A DNA stretch of 54,109 bases from an uncultured Saprospiraceae bacterium. Lineage in GTDB: Bacteria; Bacteroidota; Bacteroidia; Chitinophagales; Saprospiraceae. Location: NCBI GenBank assembly GCA_937928405.1, contig CALFWZ010000116.1:1-54109 (forward strand), written 5' to 3'. Shown in pieces: positions 44,473-53,646 of this stretch (the first letter of the stretch is position 1; each line of letters begins with the position of its first letter). The position numbers and the translations under genes were made by a program. Below the pieces are notes generated by a model. That model had not been told where the DNA came from, made no database searches, and saw only the letters and a list, made by a program, of their open reading frames with translations.

Positions 44473-47382
44473 TTAAGCGATTTGTCGTTTTGCTAATTGA
44501 CTAAACAATCCATTATTTTTCATTAATTCCTCATACGTACCTGACTCTACAATTTGTCCTTTATCCATCACAAAAATTCTATCCGCATTGATAATTGTAC
44601 TCAATCGATGAGCGATAATAATACGAGTAGCTTGTAGTCTATCTAAACTTTCAGAAACAATATTTTGCGTTCGATTATCAAGGGCACTCGTGGCTTCATC
44701 CATATAAAGCATTCTAGGTTTGTGAACGATAGATCGAGCAATCATTAATCGTTGTCGTTGTCCTCCTGAGAAAGTACTTCCTCCTTCACTAATCACGGTA
44801 TGCATTCCCATCGGCATTGCTTTAATATCTTCTTCCAAGCCAGCCAATTTTGCAGCAGCCTCCGCATCTTCTAGCGTCAATTCAGAACTACCGACTATAT
44901 TTTGGTAAATACTCCCAGCCATTAAGGCACCATTTTGCAGTACTACTCCTATCTGTCGACGAACCAGATCCTTGCTTAAAGAATCAAACGCTTGTCCATC
45001 ATAATAAACAGAACCAACTTCTGCCTCTTCAAATCCCAATAACAAACGAAGAACGGTTGACTTACCCGAGCCTGAAGGACCTACAAAAGCGACCATTTCT
45101 CCAGGTTTGATTTTAAAAGAAACATCTGTTAAAACAAGTGGCTGTTCGGGTTCATATCGAAAAGAAACAGAATTAAATTCCAACGCTCCACTTAACTCTC
45201 CTGGGTCAACGCTTCCTACTAAAGATTCGGGTGCTTCTTCTAGAATAGGCTTTACTCTTTCATAGAGCGGTATGATATTTAGGGAAGAAATTAGACTCAT
45301 AGACATGTTTAAACAGTCTCCTAAAAACTGTCGGAAGGCTGAAATAAACGCCATAAAAACACCCACCGAAATCATGCCCGCTCCAGCAGTAGTTGCGTGA
45401 GTGACCGAATAATAAATAAAACTAAAGAAGAAAATACTCGTCAATAAAGGATAAGCACCTTTAAATACTTCTACAAAATTTTGGAAGTTCCCAGATTTAA
45501 AACCTAGCTCTTTGTACTTACCGAATTTATTTGCCCAAAGGGAGAAAACTCGATTTTCTGTTCCACTTACTCTTACCTTATTTATTCCAGAAAGGAATTC
45601 GAACAAAAATCCTTGAATCTCTCCTTGATTATCGGCTAATTGTCGGTCGTATCTTAGTTTGAAAAAACCTAAAATACTGATGATGATAACGGCAACTACT
45701 GCCAGTGCTACCCCTACCCATGCTAAACTTGAATCGTACCAAAATAATAACCCCAAATTCACCAGAGAAAATGTCCCACTTAAGACGGCCGTCAATATAG
45801 TGCTTGATAAAATCTGCCGAATTGCATTGATACCTAATGCTCTCAAGGTCAAATCACCTGCGGTATATTTTCTATAAAAAGTAACGGGTAATCGTAGCAA
45901 ATGATCCATCAAACCTGCTTGTACGGTAATATTGGATTTAGTCTCAACTCTTAATAATAAGATTCCCTTTACCAATTCCAACAATGCTTTTACAACTGCA
46001 ATCACCATCATAATCCCAAACACTTCCCACAAGAAGCTTCTATCTGCTTGAGGAATGACATCATCAAATAAAATACCTGATAAAATTGGAACTAATAATC
46101 CTATCAAACTTCCAGCAAAGGCCGCTAAAATAATATAGGTCGCATCCAACTTTAATCCTTTAATGGCAAAATTTCCAATTTTTCTAATTGAGGTCATCTG
46201 CTCATCAAAGGCGTATAAAAACATATACGAGATAGGTTCGAGATGTTGGGCGATTTCGTCCGTAACTTTTTCACTCGTCTTGGTTACGGGATTTTTCATT
46301 GTGTAGAATCCTTTTGGATTTTGAATCAATGCAACCGGCTCTTTATCATCTCTTGTGAATGCTAGCAAATGTCCATTCTCTTCTTCCCACCATCGTCCTC
46401 GGAGAATCACCTTTCGAGCCCTCACATTGGAAACTTGAATGATCGCATCTAGTTGTCCTGTCAGGTTATGCTCGAAATCCCGAATAAATTTCGGTTCCAC
46501 AAATTCAAATCCCGTTTCCTTTCCGATTAATTGACAAGCTCCTAACAGTGGATTTCTAGTATTAATATCTAAAAACGATTGTTTATTTTCTTCAGAAAAA
46601 ATAATCGATTTTAATCCTGACAAACTACTTTGAATCGCTTCTTTATCTGAGGTGTTTTTGTTAGAAATAATACTCCCCTCTTTTTCACCTTTTAGATAAA
46701 ACAGCTTTTTTATTTCTTGGAAAAAATAATCTTGAACATGATGAATAGAAAGCATCAGAGAAATATCATCATAGACGATTTCTGATGTCTCAAAAAGTCT
46801 GATTTCAGTTTTCTTGTCTTGAGCTTTTACCCATAGATCTTTGCTAAGAGGAAATAAAATATTCTTGTTGTGCTCATTCGTCTCTACTACCGTTTCGTCC
46901 CCAAATACAGCAAGACTTCCTTCCTTTATAGTTGCCCAGTAAAGTCCTTTAGCAGGATAAGCTATTTCCCCTTTTTTTAGACTCAGGACTCCCGAAGTTT
47001 TGATGTCCTGATAAATTTTAGGCTTATTGGCTTGATGAATAGTTTGAGAAAGTGAATTGATCCAACGCTCAATTTTATCACTTAATTGAGGTTTGTTTAA
47101 GTTGCCAATATAGGATTTATTAACTTCAATCAATTTGCATTCAGGGCTTACCGCAATGAGTGAAAATTCATCGAAATCATTTCCTTTTTTTAAACTAAAG
47201 AGAATGTCACCTTTCCGGGCCGTGTATAGATAATTTCTTGAACTTTTCAGGTTTCTCTCCTGATCTATTTGTACGTAGAAAATTTCTACTTCGCCCGAAG
47301 CAACTACCCAAAAGCTATCATTTTTATCTAGGAAGAAAGGTTTATTAGCCCCTAATTGTATTTGTGATGGTCTATTTTTCAT
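44473..47382 (-). CDS. NHLP-type RiPP export ABC transporter, permease and ATPase subunit (ABC2)
   Basis: The 969-residue protein belongs to the NHLM ABC2 type. Residues about 1-130 and 130-220 look like two cyclic-nucleotide-like beta rolls. A region about 280-400 (SNVRARKVILRGRWWEEENGHLLAF, PVALIQNPKGFYTM) resembles a C39 peptidase-like fold but has no catalytic Cys-His pair. The membrane domain spans about 410-690, and the nucleotide-binding domain has GPSGSGKST, FSGGQRQRL, MLYMDEATSAL and IIAHRLSTI. Its partner with a functional peptidase is the next gene upstream, eleven bases away. Together they should form a heterodimer in the inner membrane. Confidence 0.9.
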   Translation of the reverse strand: MKNRPSQIQLGANKPFFLDKNDSFWVVASGEVEIFYVQIDQERNLKSSRNYLYTARKGDILFSLKKGNDFDEFSLIAVSPECKLIEVNKSYIGNLNKPQLSDKIERWINSLSQTIHQANKPKIYQDIKTSGVLSLKKGEIAYPAKGLYWATIKEGSLAVFGDETVVETNEHNKNILFPLSKDLWVKAQDKKTEIRLFETSEIVYDDISLMLSIHHVQDYFFQEIKKLFYLKGEKEGSIISNKNTSDKEAIQSSLSGLKSIIFSEENKQSFLDINTRNPLLGACQLIGKETGFEFVEPKFIRDFEHNLTGQLDAIIQVSNVRARKVILRGRWWEEENGHLLAFTRDDKEPVALIQNPKGFYTMKNPVTKTSEKVTDEIAQHLEPISYMFLYAFDEQMTSIRKIGNFAIKGLKLDATYIILAAFAGSLIGLLVPILSGILFDDVIPQADRSFLWEVFGIMMVIAVVKALLELVKGILLLRVETKSNITVQAGLMDHLLRLPVTFYRKYTAGDLTLRALGINAIRQILSSTILTAVLSGTFSLVNLGLLFWYDSSLAWVGVALAVVAVIIISILGFFKLRYDRQLADNQGEIQGFLFEFLSGINKVRVSGTENRVFSLWANKFGKYKELGFKSGNFQNFVEVFKGAYPLLTSIFFFSFIYYSVTHATTAGAGMISVGVFMAFISAFRQFLGDCLNMSMSLISSLNIIPLYERVKPILEEAPESLVGSVDPGELSGALEFNSVSFRYEPEQPLVLTDVSFKIKPGEMVAFVGPSGSGKSTVLRLLLGFEEAEVGSVYYDGQAFDSLSKDLVRRQIGVVLQNGALMAGSIYQNIVGSSELTLEDAEAAAKLAGLEEDIKAMPMGMHTVISEGGSTFSGGQRQRLMIARSIVHKPRMLYMDEATSALDNRTQNIVSESLDRLQATRIIIAHRLSTIINADRIFVMDKGQIVESGTYEELMKNNGLFSQLAKRQIA

Positions 47383-47393
47383 AGTTAACTATT

Positions 47394-49589
47394 TTATTTG
47401 GAGCTGATTAATTCTGAATAAAGGCCTTCCATTGCGATTAGTTCTTCGTGTGTTCCACGTTCTACGATTTTCCCAAATTTCATGACAATAATTTCATCGC
47501 AATCTCGGATAGTACTGAGTCGGTGCGCAACAATTAAACAGGTACAACCTCGTTTACGAATATTATCCATCACCATTTTTTCCGATTTTGGATCAAGGGC
47601 GCTGGTTGCTTCGTCCATCAATAGAATCGAAGGATTGAGGGATAATGAACGAGCAATTTCCATTCGCTGTCTTTGTCCACCACTAAAGTTGGTTCCTTTC
47701 TCTGCCACTGCGCTATCATACGAACCTGCTCTACCAGAAATGACATCGTGAATCATGGCATCTTTTGCTGCTTGGATAATATTATTTTCAGGCATCGTGT
47801 GATCCCAGAAAGAAATATTTTCTTTAATGGAGCCTTGAAACATCATAATGTCCTGATCGATGACCGCCATTGAATTGTTGAGCACCTGGCGAGGAAGTTC
47901 ACTTCTTTTTTTGCCATCATATAAAATTTCTCCTTCCCACGGTTCGTACAATCCTGAGATCAATCGAGCAACGGTGGATTTGCCACTTCCCGAGCCTCCG
48001 ACTAATGCGACTCTACTTCCTGGTGCTAGTTTTATACTAAAATCTTCTATCAGTGCGGGCATAGTTGGCGTGTATCCAAAGGTTACATTTTTCAACTCTA
48101 AGGAGCCAATCAATTTCTTTTTTTCTGTTTCTTCAAAAGGAACTTCTTCTCTTGTAAACTCTTCAGCAACTTCATAATTTAGAACATCATCCACCCGATC
48201 CATATCTCCTTGGGTTTCCTGAAGCATACTTCCTACAGCCACCAATTGATTAACTGGATTGATAAAATTATTCATCAAATATAAGAAGGCAATCAACATT
48301 CCTATGGTCATATCACCATCCATTACCCGTAGTGCACCTACTCCCAGAATGATGGTGTTGTTGACGGACATTAATAATGGTGGAACTACATTCAACCGAA
48401 GAGAAAGCCACCCTAATTCTTGTTGCGCATTCATCACTTTAGCCAAGTGCCCAGACCAGGTTGTAAAAAAATCACCTTCTCTTCCACTTGATTTTAACGT
48501 TTCAATCATACTGATACCTGACATGGTATTTCCCATCAATTTTCCATTCTCATTAGTCAATCTACGGTTGCTATCTTTCCGAGCTTTGGAAACTATTTGA
48601 AGTGCAATGACATTAATAGCCGCTATACAAATTCCAATCGTGGTCAAGACTACATCATAACTAAACATCATCAAGGCATAGAAAATTACCACCACTACAT
48701 TCAAGGCGGCATTGGCCAAGTCACCACTCAACAAACGAGCTATTTTATCATTTAAGGAAACCCGATTACTGACATCACCACTTGATCGTTGTGTAAAAAA
48801 AGAGGTTGGTAAATGAAAAATATGCCAGAGAAATTTACTGGAAGTAGTCAATGCCAATTTCGTTTCCAATCGAAGTAAATAATACTGCTGAATAAATATC
48901 AAAGAGGAATGAATCAATAGTACACCTCCCATCGCCAAAAGCAAAGGCATCACAAAACTCTCCCGACTATTGACTAAAAACTGATCCACAAATATTTGGG
49001 TAAAGGAAGGGATCACCAAACCTGGAATTACTAAAAACAAACTAGCCAAAATAATAAAAACAAGACTTAGTTTTGAATTGGTGATTCGTCTTCCTAAAGA
49101 TGGAAGCATACCCGTTTTCTCATTTCCCTTTTCAAAGTCTTCGTTGGGAACCATATCAATCACGACTCCTGTAAAAGAGTCATCAAACTCTTGGTGCGTC
49201 ACATGGTATCTTCCTTGCGCAGGATCACTGAGATAAACTTTATCTTTTGTAAAACCTTCCAATACCAAGAAGTGATTGAAATTCCAAAATATAATGACAG
49301 GAAATTTCATCTTCTTTACGTTCTCAATAGACTTTGCATAGCCCTTGGTGGTCATGCCATAAGACCGAGCCGCCTTCATGATATTGGTCGCTTTTAAACC
49401 ATCTCTAGATACCCCACATTCTACTCTAAGTTTTTCTAAAGGCACATGTCGTCCATAATAACCGAGGATAATAGCTAATGCTGCTGCACCACATTCTACA
49501 CCTTCCATTTGTAGAATGGTGGGTGTTTTTACACGTTTACCAACAACCGTTTTTGGTTTATCTTTTTTGTCTTTTGCCTTTATCATCAC
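47394..49589 (-). CDS. NHLP-type ABC transporter with C39 leader peptidase (ABC1)
   Basis: The 731-residue protein starts with a C39 domain (about 15-140): catalytic Cys33 (EGVECGAAALAIIL), His106 (WNFNHFLVLEG) and Asp122 (SDPAQGR), with oxyanion Gln27. Family knowledge: C39 domains cut after a double Gly in the leader, matching the AGG in both precursors of this cluster. A six-helix membrane domain (about 170-450) and an ATPase domain (GGSGSGKST, FSGGQRQRME, ILLMDEATSAL, VAHRLSTI) follow. It lies 20 bases downstream of the HlyD gene. An alternative start is one codon later; the first two Met codons are adjacent. Confidence 0.95.
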   Translation of the reverse strand: MMIKAKDKKDKPKTVVGKRVKTPTILQMEGVECGAAALAIILGYYGRHVPLEKLRVECGVSRDGLKATNIMKAARSYGMTTKGYAKSIENVKKMKFPVIIFWNFNHFLVLEGFTKDKVYLSDPAQGRYHVTHQEFDDSFTGVVIDMVPNEDFEKGNEKTGMLPSLGRRITNSKLSLVFIILASLFLVIPGLVIPSFTQIFVDQFLVNSRESFVMPLLLAMGGVLLIHSSLIFIQQYYLLRLETKLALTTSSKFLWHIFHLPTSFFTQRSSGDVSNRVSLNDKIARLLSGDLANAALNVVVVIFYALMMFSYDVVLTTIGICIAAINVIALQIVSKARKDSNRRLTNENGKLMGNTMSGISMIETLKSSGREGDFFTTWSGHLAKVMNAQQELGWLSLRLNVVPPLLMSVNNTIILGVGALRVMDGDMTIGMLIAFLYLMNNFINPVNQLVAVGSMLQETQGDMDRVDDVLNYEVAEEFTREEVPFEETEKKKLIGSLELKNVTFGYTPTMPALIEDFSIKLAPGSRVALVGGSGSGKSTVARLISGLYEPWEGEILYDGKKRSELPRQVLNNSMAVIDQDIMMFQGSIKENISFWDHTMPENNIIQAAKDAMIHDVISGRAGSYDSAVAEKGTNFSGGQRQRMEIARSLSLNPSILLMDEATSALDPKSEKMVMDNIRKRGCTCLIVAHRLSTIRDCDEIIVMKFGKIVERGTHEELIAMEGLYSELISSK

Positions 49590-49609
49590 TGGTGGTTTTC
49601 TGTTGTTAT

Positions 49610-50881
49610 TTAATAGAGATCAAAAAACTTCTTTAAAGCAGGTATGACCATGGCAATAGGTGGTTCTTCCTTAACCGTAATTTTTCCCATACAAGAAGTT
49701 CCTGCATTGATTAATACTTCTGGTCCGTTTGCGGAAGTCCAACTATAGCCACTATAAGATTCCTGATTCGGTTCGAATTCAACATAAACTTCAAATGGTG
49801 CCCCCATTCTCAATATGCCTTGAACCAATTGATCATTTCCCATAGAAGTCATCATTCCCTGTTGGGTGACTGGAAATTCAGAAACATACGTCACTTTAGC
49901 TTTCATATAACCATGCTCTTGTGGTTGAACCGTGGCAGGAACAACTAGGGCATCCATTCCAACTTTTATCTTTTTTCCATCTTGTGAAGGCACGTAAAGT
50001 ACCCCTCTTATTTTTCCATCACTTGCGATGGCACTTGTTTCATTTTTTAATTTAAAAAGTGGCGTTCCTGCACCTACGACTACACCGGTGTTAGCCAGCA
50101 CTTCTACTACTTTTCCGCTATGATGACTTTTAAGACTACTTCGCGTTTCATACTGATCTTTTAGTTGATTCAAGCGCATTTCCTCTTGAGCAATTCTTTG
50201 TTTAATCACCGTTTTTCTTTGTTCCAGATTAAAACCAGTGTTTAATTCTTGCGCATTCGTTTGAACCAATTGGGCTTTTAAAGATTCAATCTGATTTTGA
50301 GCATTCTCCAATTGTTGTTCGCTATTGACCACTTGTGGCTTGGTGATCAACCCTTTTGCCAGTAACTCTTTGTCCGTTTCCAATTGTTGTGTTAAAAACA
50401 AGATATTCTTTTCATTAGATTTAATTTGTTGTTCTACACTCAATCGCTGTTGTTGAATTAACTCATCTTGAATTTGGGTATCCTTTGATCCAAAAGCGAT
50501 GAGTTGCTGGAGTTCATACTTTCTTTCTCTTAAGGAAGCTTCCGATGCTTCAATTTGTTGGATCATTTCAGGTTGATCAATAATAGCAATCACATCTCCC
50601 TCCTTTACCTCATCCCCAATAGCTACTTTCAAATCCAGTAATTGCCCTTGAGCCGTAGAAACAATGTCATAGACTTCTCCACCTTGCAATATTCCGGCAG
50701 TATTAATTTTTGTTTTTACTCGACCCAGAATACCCCAACTTACGGCAGTAGTAATCATAATAGCAATCGTTAATAAAGCGATCCAGGCTCTAGGGCTCGT
50801 GATCTTTATTAACTGATCCAACTTCTCTGGAGTAGATAGTTTTTCTAAGGCTGCTTTTCTAAAAAATCCTGGAGCTGACAT
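49610..50881 (-). CDS. HlyD-family adaptor of the NHLP export system
   Basis: This 423-residue membrane-fusion protein has a cytoplasmic N-terminus (about 1-33), one membrane helix (about 34-54), a lipoyl/barrel-sandwich hybrid region split by a long coiled coil (about 95-245, rich in Gln, Leu and Glu), then GKVVEVLANTGVVVGAGTPLFKL (about 255-277), which closes the lipoyl domain, and a beta-barrel end. It bridges the inner-membrane ABC pair to the TolC channel encoded upstream (50912-52489), a standard set for type I-like export. The length matches the NHLM HlyD family. The gap to the TolC gene is 30 bases. Confidence 0.93.
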   Translation of the reverse strand: MSAPGFFRKAALEKLSTPEKLDQLIKITSPRAWIALLTIAIMITTAVSWGILGRVKTKINTAGILQGGEVYDIVSTAQGQLLDLKVAIGDEVKEGDVIAIIDQPEMIQQIEASEASLRERKYELQQLIAFGSKDTQIQDELIQQQRLSVEQQIKSNEKNILFLTQQLETDKELLAKGLITKPQVVNSEQQLENAQNQIESLKAQLVQTNAQELNTGFNLEQRKTVIKQRIAQEEMRLNQLKDQYETRSSLKSHHSGKVVEVLANTGVVVGAGTPLFKLKNETSAIASDGKIRGVLYVPSQDGKKIKVGMDALVVPATVQPQEHGYMKAKVTYVSEFPVTQQGMMTSMGNDQLVQGILRMGAPFEVYVEFEPNQESYSGYSWTSANGPEVLINAGTSCMGKITVKEEPPIAMVIPALKKFFDLY

Positions 50882-50911
50882 ATCTTTTTAGTTTAAAATT
50901 TTAATAAAAAA

Positions 50912-52489
50912 TTATTCTCTTGGTAGGGTGTAAAAAATTTCTGGATTACCAAAATTATCTGTTGCTATAACATCATGAAAATCAGAAGAGAATATAGTTC
51001 CTGTTTCGTAGCGCAAATTGCTGATCGCAATGGCGAATTGTTGTTGATTCTGAATATAATCCAATTGAGCAAAAGTTAATCGCTCCTGTAAAATGATGAG
51101 ATTAAGCAGTGTGGTTAGCCCCGATTGAAACTTATATTGTTCATTCTTAAAAACTTCCTCATAATAATCTAAAGACTGCTTTGATTTTTTGACCGCTTTT
51201 ATAGTATTCAATAAATTATTGTAGGCGATACTAACATTTAGTTCGATATTACGAAGTTGATTATTAAGTTGAATTTCCTGGTCGGAGTATTGAAGCTGGT
51301 TACTCAATAAGTTGGCTTCTGCAAAATTATTGTTGACCGGAAATAAGTAGCTTACCCCCAAACCTACTTGATAATTACGCCCTTCTCTCTGACCTAAAGC
51401 AGTAAGAAAACGATGTGCTCCGTTTCCTGCATCTATTCCACCATAGTTCAAGGAGCCAATTAGATCCAATTGTGGCTTTGTATTATTTTCGGCTACATCT
51501 ACAGAAATCGAAAGTATATCTAGTGACTTTTTTATTCTTTTCAAATCTGACCGATGTTGATACGCTAAATCCAGAAAATTTTTCAGACTAATATCTAAAG
51601 GAAAACTTTCCACATCTGGGAACTCATTGGTCGGTAATCCTATCAGGTTGCTCTCTGCCGTGTTTAAACCAATACGACGTCCCAGATTTTGACGAGCTGC
51701 AAATACCTGCTGTTCTGCCTGGATACTTTGTCGCTCTTTGTCTTTTAAATCGGCCTGAACCTGAAGTAAATCACTTGAAGGTTTTTTATCGGCGTTGACC
51801 AACTCATTGGTAATCTCTAAGACTTTTGCTACTCTGGCTTCATTCACCCGATAAATCTCTAAGGCTTTATTTGCTCCCAAATATTGCCAGTATCCAATAG
51901 CCATATTAAAAACTTCTCCTGACGAGATAAACCTGGTATTGTGTTGTTGACTTTCGATGGCAATCCTTGCCATGTTTTCATTGGCAGTAGTAATCGCTCT
52001 TCCTCTTCCTTTCAGCAAAGGTTGTGTGATGGAGAGCGAGACACTGGTATTGTTATCAGAAATAAAAGATCCAACATTCTCATTAAAAGAGTTAAAAGGA
52101 AAATTATCCGCAATTCTAGAATAATTTATCCCTGCATTGGCCTTCATTCCCGACCGAAAGGTTCGTTGTACTCCTCCGGAAAGTGATAAGTTATTGGAAC
52201 TAATTTGTTCTCCCACCAAATCCTTTCTAGGATCTAAATCAAAAAGGGTTTGATTTGATCGGTTGACCGAAAGTTCAGAGAATAGTTGATAATCAAAAGC
52301 ACTAGCCGCCGATTTTTTTTCTACTTCAGATATTCTGTATTGAATATTCTGTCGTTGCAGCGTAGGACTTTTTGTAATAGTGATATTATAAAGATTAGAT
52401 AAATCACATGGAATAGCCTCCGACTGAGCAGAGGCAATATTTAACACAAGTAGCATTATTCCAATGAAGCATATTTTTTGTAACCACAT
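50912..52489 (-). CDS. TolC-family outer-membrane channel
   Basis: The protein is read from the ATG at 52489 because the signal peptide MWLQKICFIGIMLLVLNIASAQ begins there; the longer frame to 52558 would overlap the previous gene by 56 bases. The 525 residues show two OEP repeats: long helices with the typical SLSITQPLLKGRGRAITTANENMARIAIESQ (about 150-180) and LGVSYLFPVNNNFAEANLLSNQ (about 370-390). A TolC trimer gives the periplasm-to-outside passage for the NHLP peptides. The gap to the CNB-like gene is 13 bases. Confidence 0.9.
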   Translation of the reverse strand: MWLQKICFIGIMLLVLNIASAQSEAIPCDLSNLYNITITKSPTLQRQNIQYRISEVEKKSAASAFDYQLFSELSVNRSNQTLFDLDPRKDLVGEQISSNNLSLSGGVQRTFRSGMKANAGINYSRIADNFPFNSFNENVGSFISDNNTSVSLSITQPLLKGRGRAITTANENMARIAIESQQHNTRFISSGEVFNMAIGYWQYLGANKALEIYRVNEARVAKVLEITNELVNADKKPSSDLLQVQADLKDKERQSIQAEQQVFAARQNLGRRIGLNTAESNLIGLPTNEFPDVESFPLDISLKNFLDLAYQHRSDLKRIKKSLDILSISVDVAENNTKPQLDLIGSLNYGGIDAGNGAHRFLTALGQREGRNYQVGLGVSYLFPVNNNFAEANLLSNQLQYSDQEIQLNNQLRNIELNVSIAYNNLLNTIKAVKKSKQSLDYYEEVFKNEQYKFQSGLTTLLNLIILQERLTFAQLDYIQNQQQFAIAISNLRYETGTIFSSDFHDVIATDNFGNPEIFYTLPRE

Positions 52490-52502
52490 AATAAAGGAGA
52501 TT

Positions 52503-53033
52503 TTAGCTTTCCGCAAATTTGTTGAGTATTCGACTGAATCTAGATCCAGCTTGACCAACTTGGCTTAATACATTAATATTGATTTCATCCACATCTTCAT
52601 TCTCTTCCAGGGCACCATAGCCTAATCTTCCTGTTGTTTTTCTTAATCTATCGGATAAAAACAAACCAATCGAATAATAAAAGCGGGCAGCAAACCTAGT
52701 GTCTACTTCCATTTTCTGCTTCATTCTAAGAAGGGAAATACAGTAAACGCTGGAAGTTTCTGTAGCCATTACGGAAACAGATGGTGGGCGTTCATCGAGG
52801 AAAGACATCTCTCCTACCAATTCACCTGAGCCGATTTGGGCAATATTAAAATCTGGGCTTTGTTCATTGAAAATTTTAAAACTACCTGATAGGACGATAT
52901 AAATATTTTCAATCGCTTCTCCTTGAGTAACCAACAATTCTCCTTGGGTGATCGTTTGTTTTTTCCCATTTTCAATCATCCATTCGATGTCGTTATCACT
53001 AATTTGTCCGAGAATAAAGAGTACTCTTTTCAT
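52503..53033 (-). CDS. Cyclic-nucleotide-binding-domain-like protein of the NHLP cluster
   Basis: This 176-residue protein has one CAP_ED/cNMP-binding-like beta roll (about 15-115: ITQGELLVTQGEAIENIYIVLSGSFKIFNE, GELVGEMSFLDERPPSVSVMA) and no DNA-binding helix-turn-helix. The phosphate-binding cassette keeps GE but the Arg expected before the SxV stretch is replaced by Pro (ERPPSVSV), so cyclic nucleotide binding may be weak or absent. The C-terminal 50 residues form an acidic helix-rich tail (EENEDVDEININVLSQVGQ). Its place at the head of the export genes suggests a regulator or membrane-linked sensor. The 89 bases between this gene and the precursor at 53123 show no gene. Confidence 0.8.
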   Translation of the reverse strand: MKRVLFILGQISDNDIEWMIENGKKQTITQGELLVTQGEAIENIYIVLSGSFKIFNEQSPDFNIAQIGSGELVGEMSFLDERPPSVSVMATETSSVYCISLLRMKQKMEVDTRFAARFYYSIGLFLSDRLRKTTGRLGYGALEENEDVDEININVLSQVGQAGSRFSRILNKFAES

Positions 53034-53122
53034 GATTTATATTTTTGAAATGTTATGATAGAACCATAAGAGAAATCAGCCAATCTACTACCAGACAAAT
53101 TCCTCTTTTACATCTATCTTAT

Positions 53123-53497
53123 TTATGACTTATATGCATCGGTGGCCATTCCGGCTACTCCACCTCCATCTTTTCGAGGTAGTCTTGGATAAAAACAATC
53201 AACTCCTTTTTTTTGTAGCAATGTCACTATAAATCCTCCTGCCACCAATTCTAATTCATCATCTGTTAATTCTACATTATCCATATTTGGTTCTTGTGGA
53301 ATGTTAAGACAGATAATATCCGGATTGCTTTGATCGAATACCTGAAGTCTTTTGCCCTTTGGTAATTCAAAAGATTCACCAGTTAATTTTTTAATGGCAG
53401 CTTCAGGAGCAGCTATTAATTCTTGCTTGAAGGCAGGGTTACGCCAGGCTTCTGAAAGGACTTGCTGTAAAATTTTTTGTTCTTTTGTCAATTCCAT
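53123..53497 (-). CDS. NHLP-type RiPP precursor peptide 1
   Basis: This 124-residue protein has the leader pattern of nitrile-hydratase-like leader peptides: helical residues 8-39 (KILQQVLSEAWRNPAFKQEL), then a basic stretch, then VELTDDELELVAGG ending at Gly88. The C39 peptidase (47394-49589) is expected to cut after Gly88, leaving a 36-residue core of FIVTLLQKKGVDCFYPRLPRK followed by a Gly-rich part (GGGVAGM) and a KS end. The core has one Cys (101). It shares 88-residue leader length and promoter with precursor 2. The final product and any modification are unknown. Confidence 0.9.
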   Translation of the reverse strand: MELTKEQKILQQVLSEAWRNPAFKQELIAAPEAAIKKLTGESFELPKGKRLQVFDQSNPDIICLNIPQEPNMDNVELTDDELELVAGGFIVTLLQKKGVDCFYPRLPRKDGGGVAGMATDAYKS

Positions 53498-53547
53498 TTT
53501 CTTAGATTTCAGAATAATTAGATAATCTTTAATGCAATAAAATTACA

Positions 53548-53561
53548 TTGAATCATTCTGT
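53548..53561 (-). promoter_or_regulatory. Conserved upstream element of precursor 1
   Basis: On the minus strand this reads ACAGAATGATTCAA, with its near edge 51 bases from the start codon. The identical 14-mer stands at the same distance before precursor 2 (54087-54100). The bases in between are also alike, so this is probably a promoter or operator. Confidence 0.6.
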
Positions 53562-53590
53562 GGAAATTGCCAAAAAAACTGACAAATAAA

Positions 53591-53628
53591 AAAGGCACCT
53601 TAAAGTATTTGTACTTGAAGGTGCCTTT
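53591..53628 (-). terminator. Intrinsic terminator between the two precursor genes
   Basis: AAAGGCACCTTAAAGTA (591-607) and TACTTGAAGGTGCCTTT (612-628) pair with one mismatch around a TTTG loop. Read on the minus strand the stem is followed by TTTTTTATTTG, so it ends the transcript of precursor 2 (53647-54036), 18 bases after its stop. A separate promoter for precursor 1 is therefore expected. Confidence 0.8.
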
Positions 53629-53646
53629 CCTGTCCTATGCAAAATT

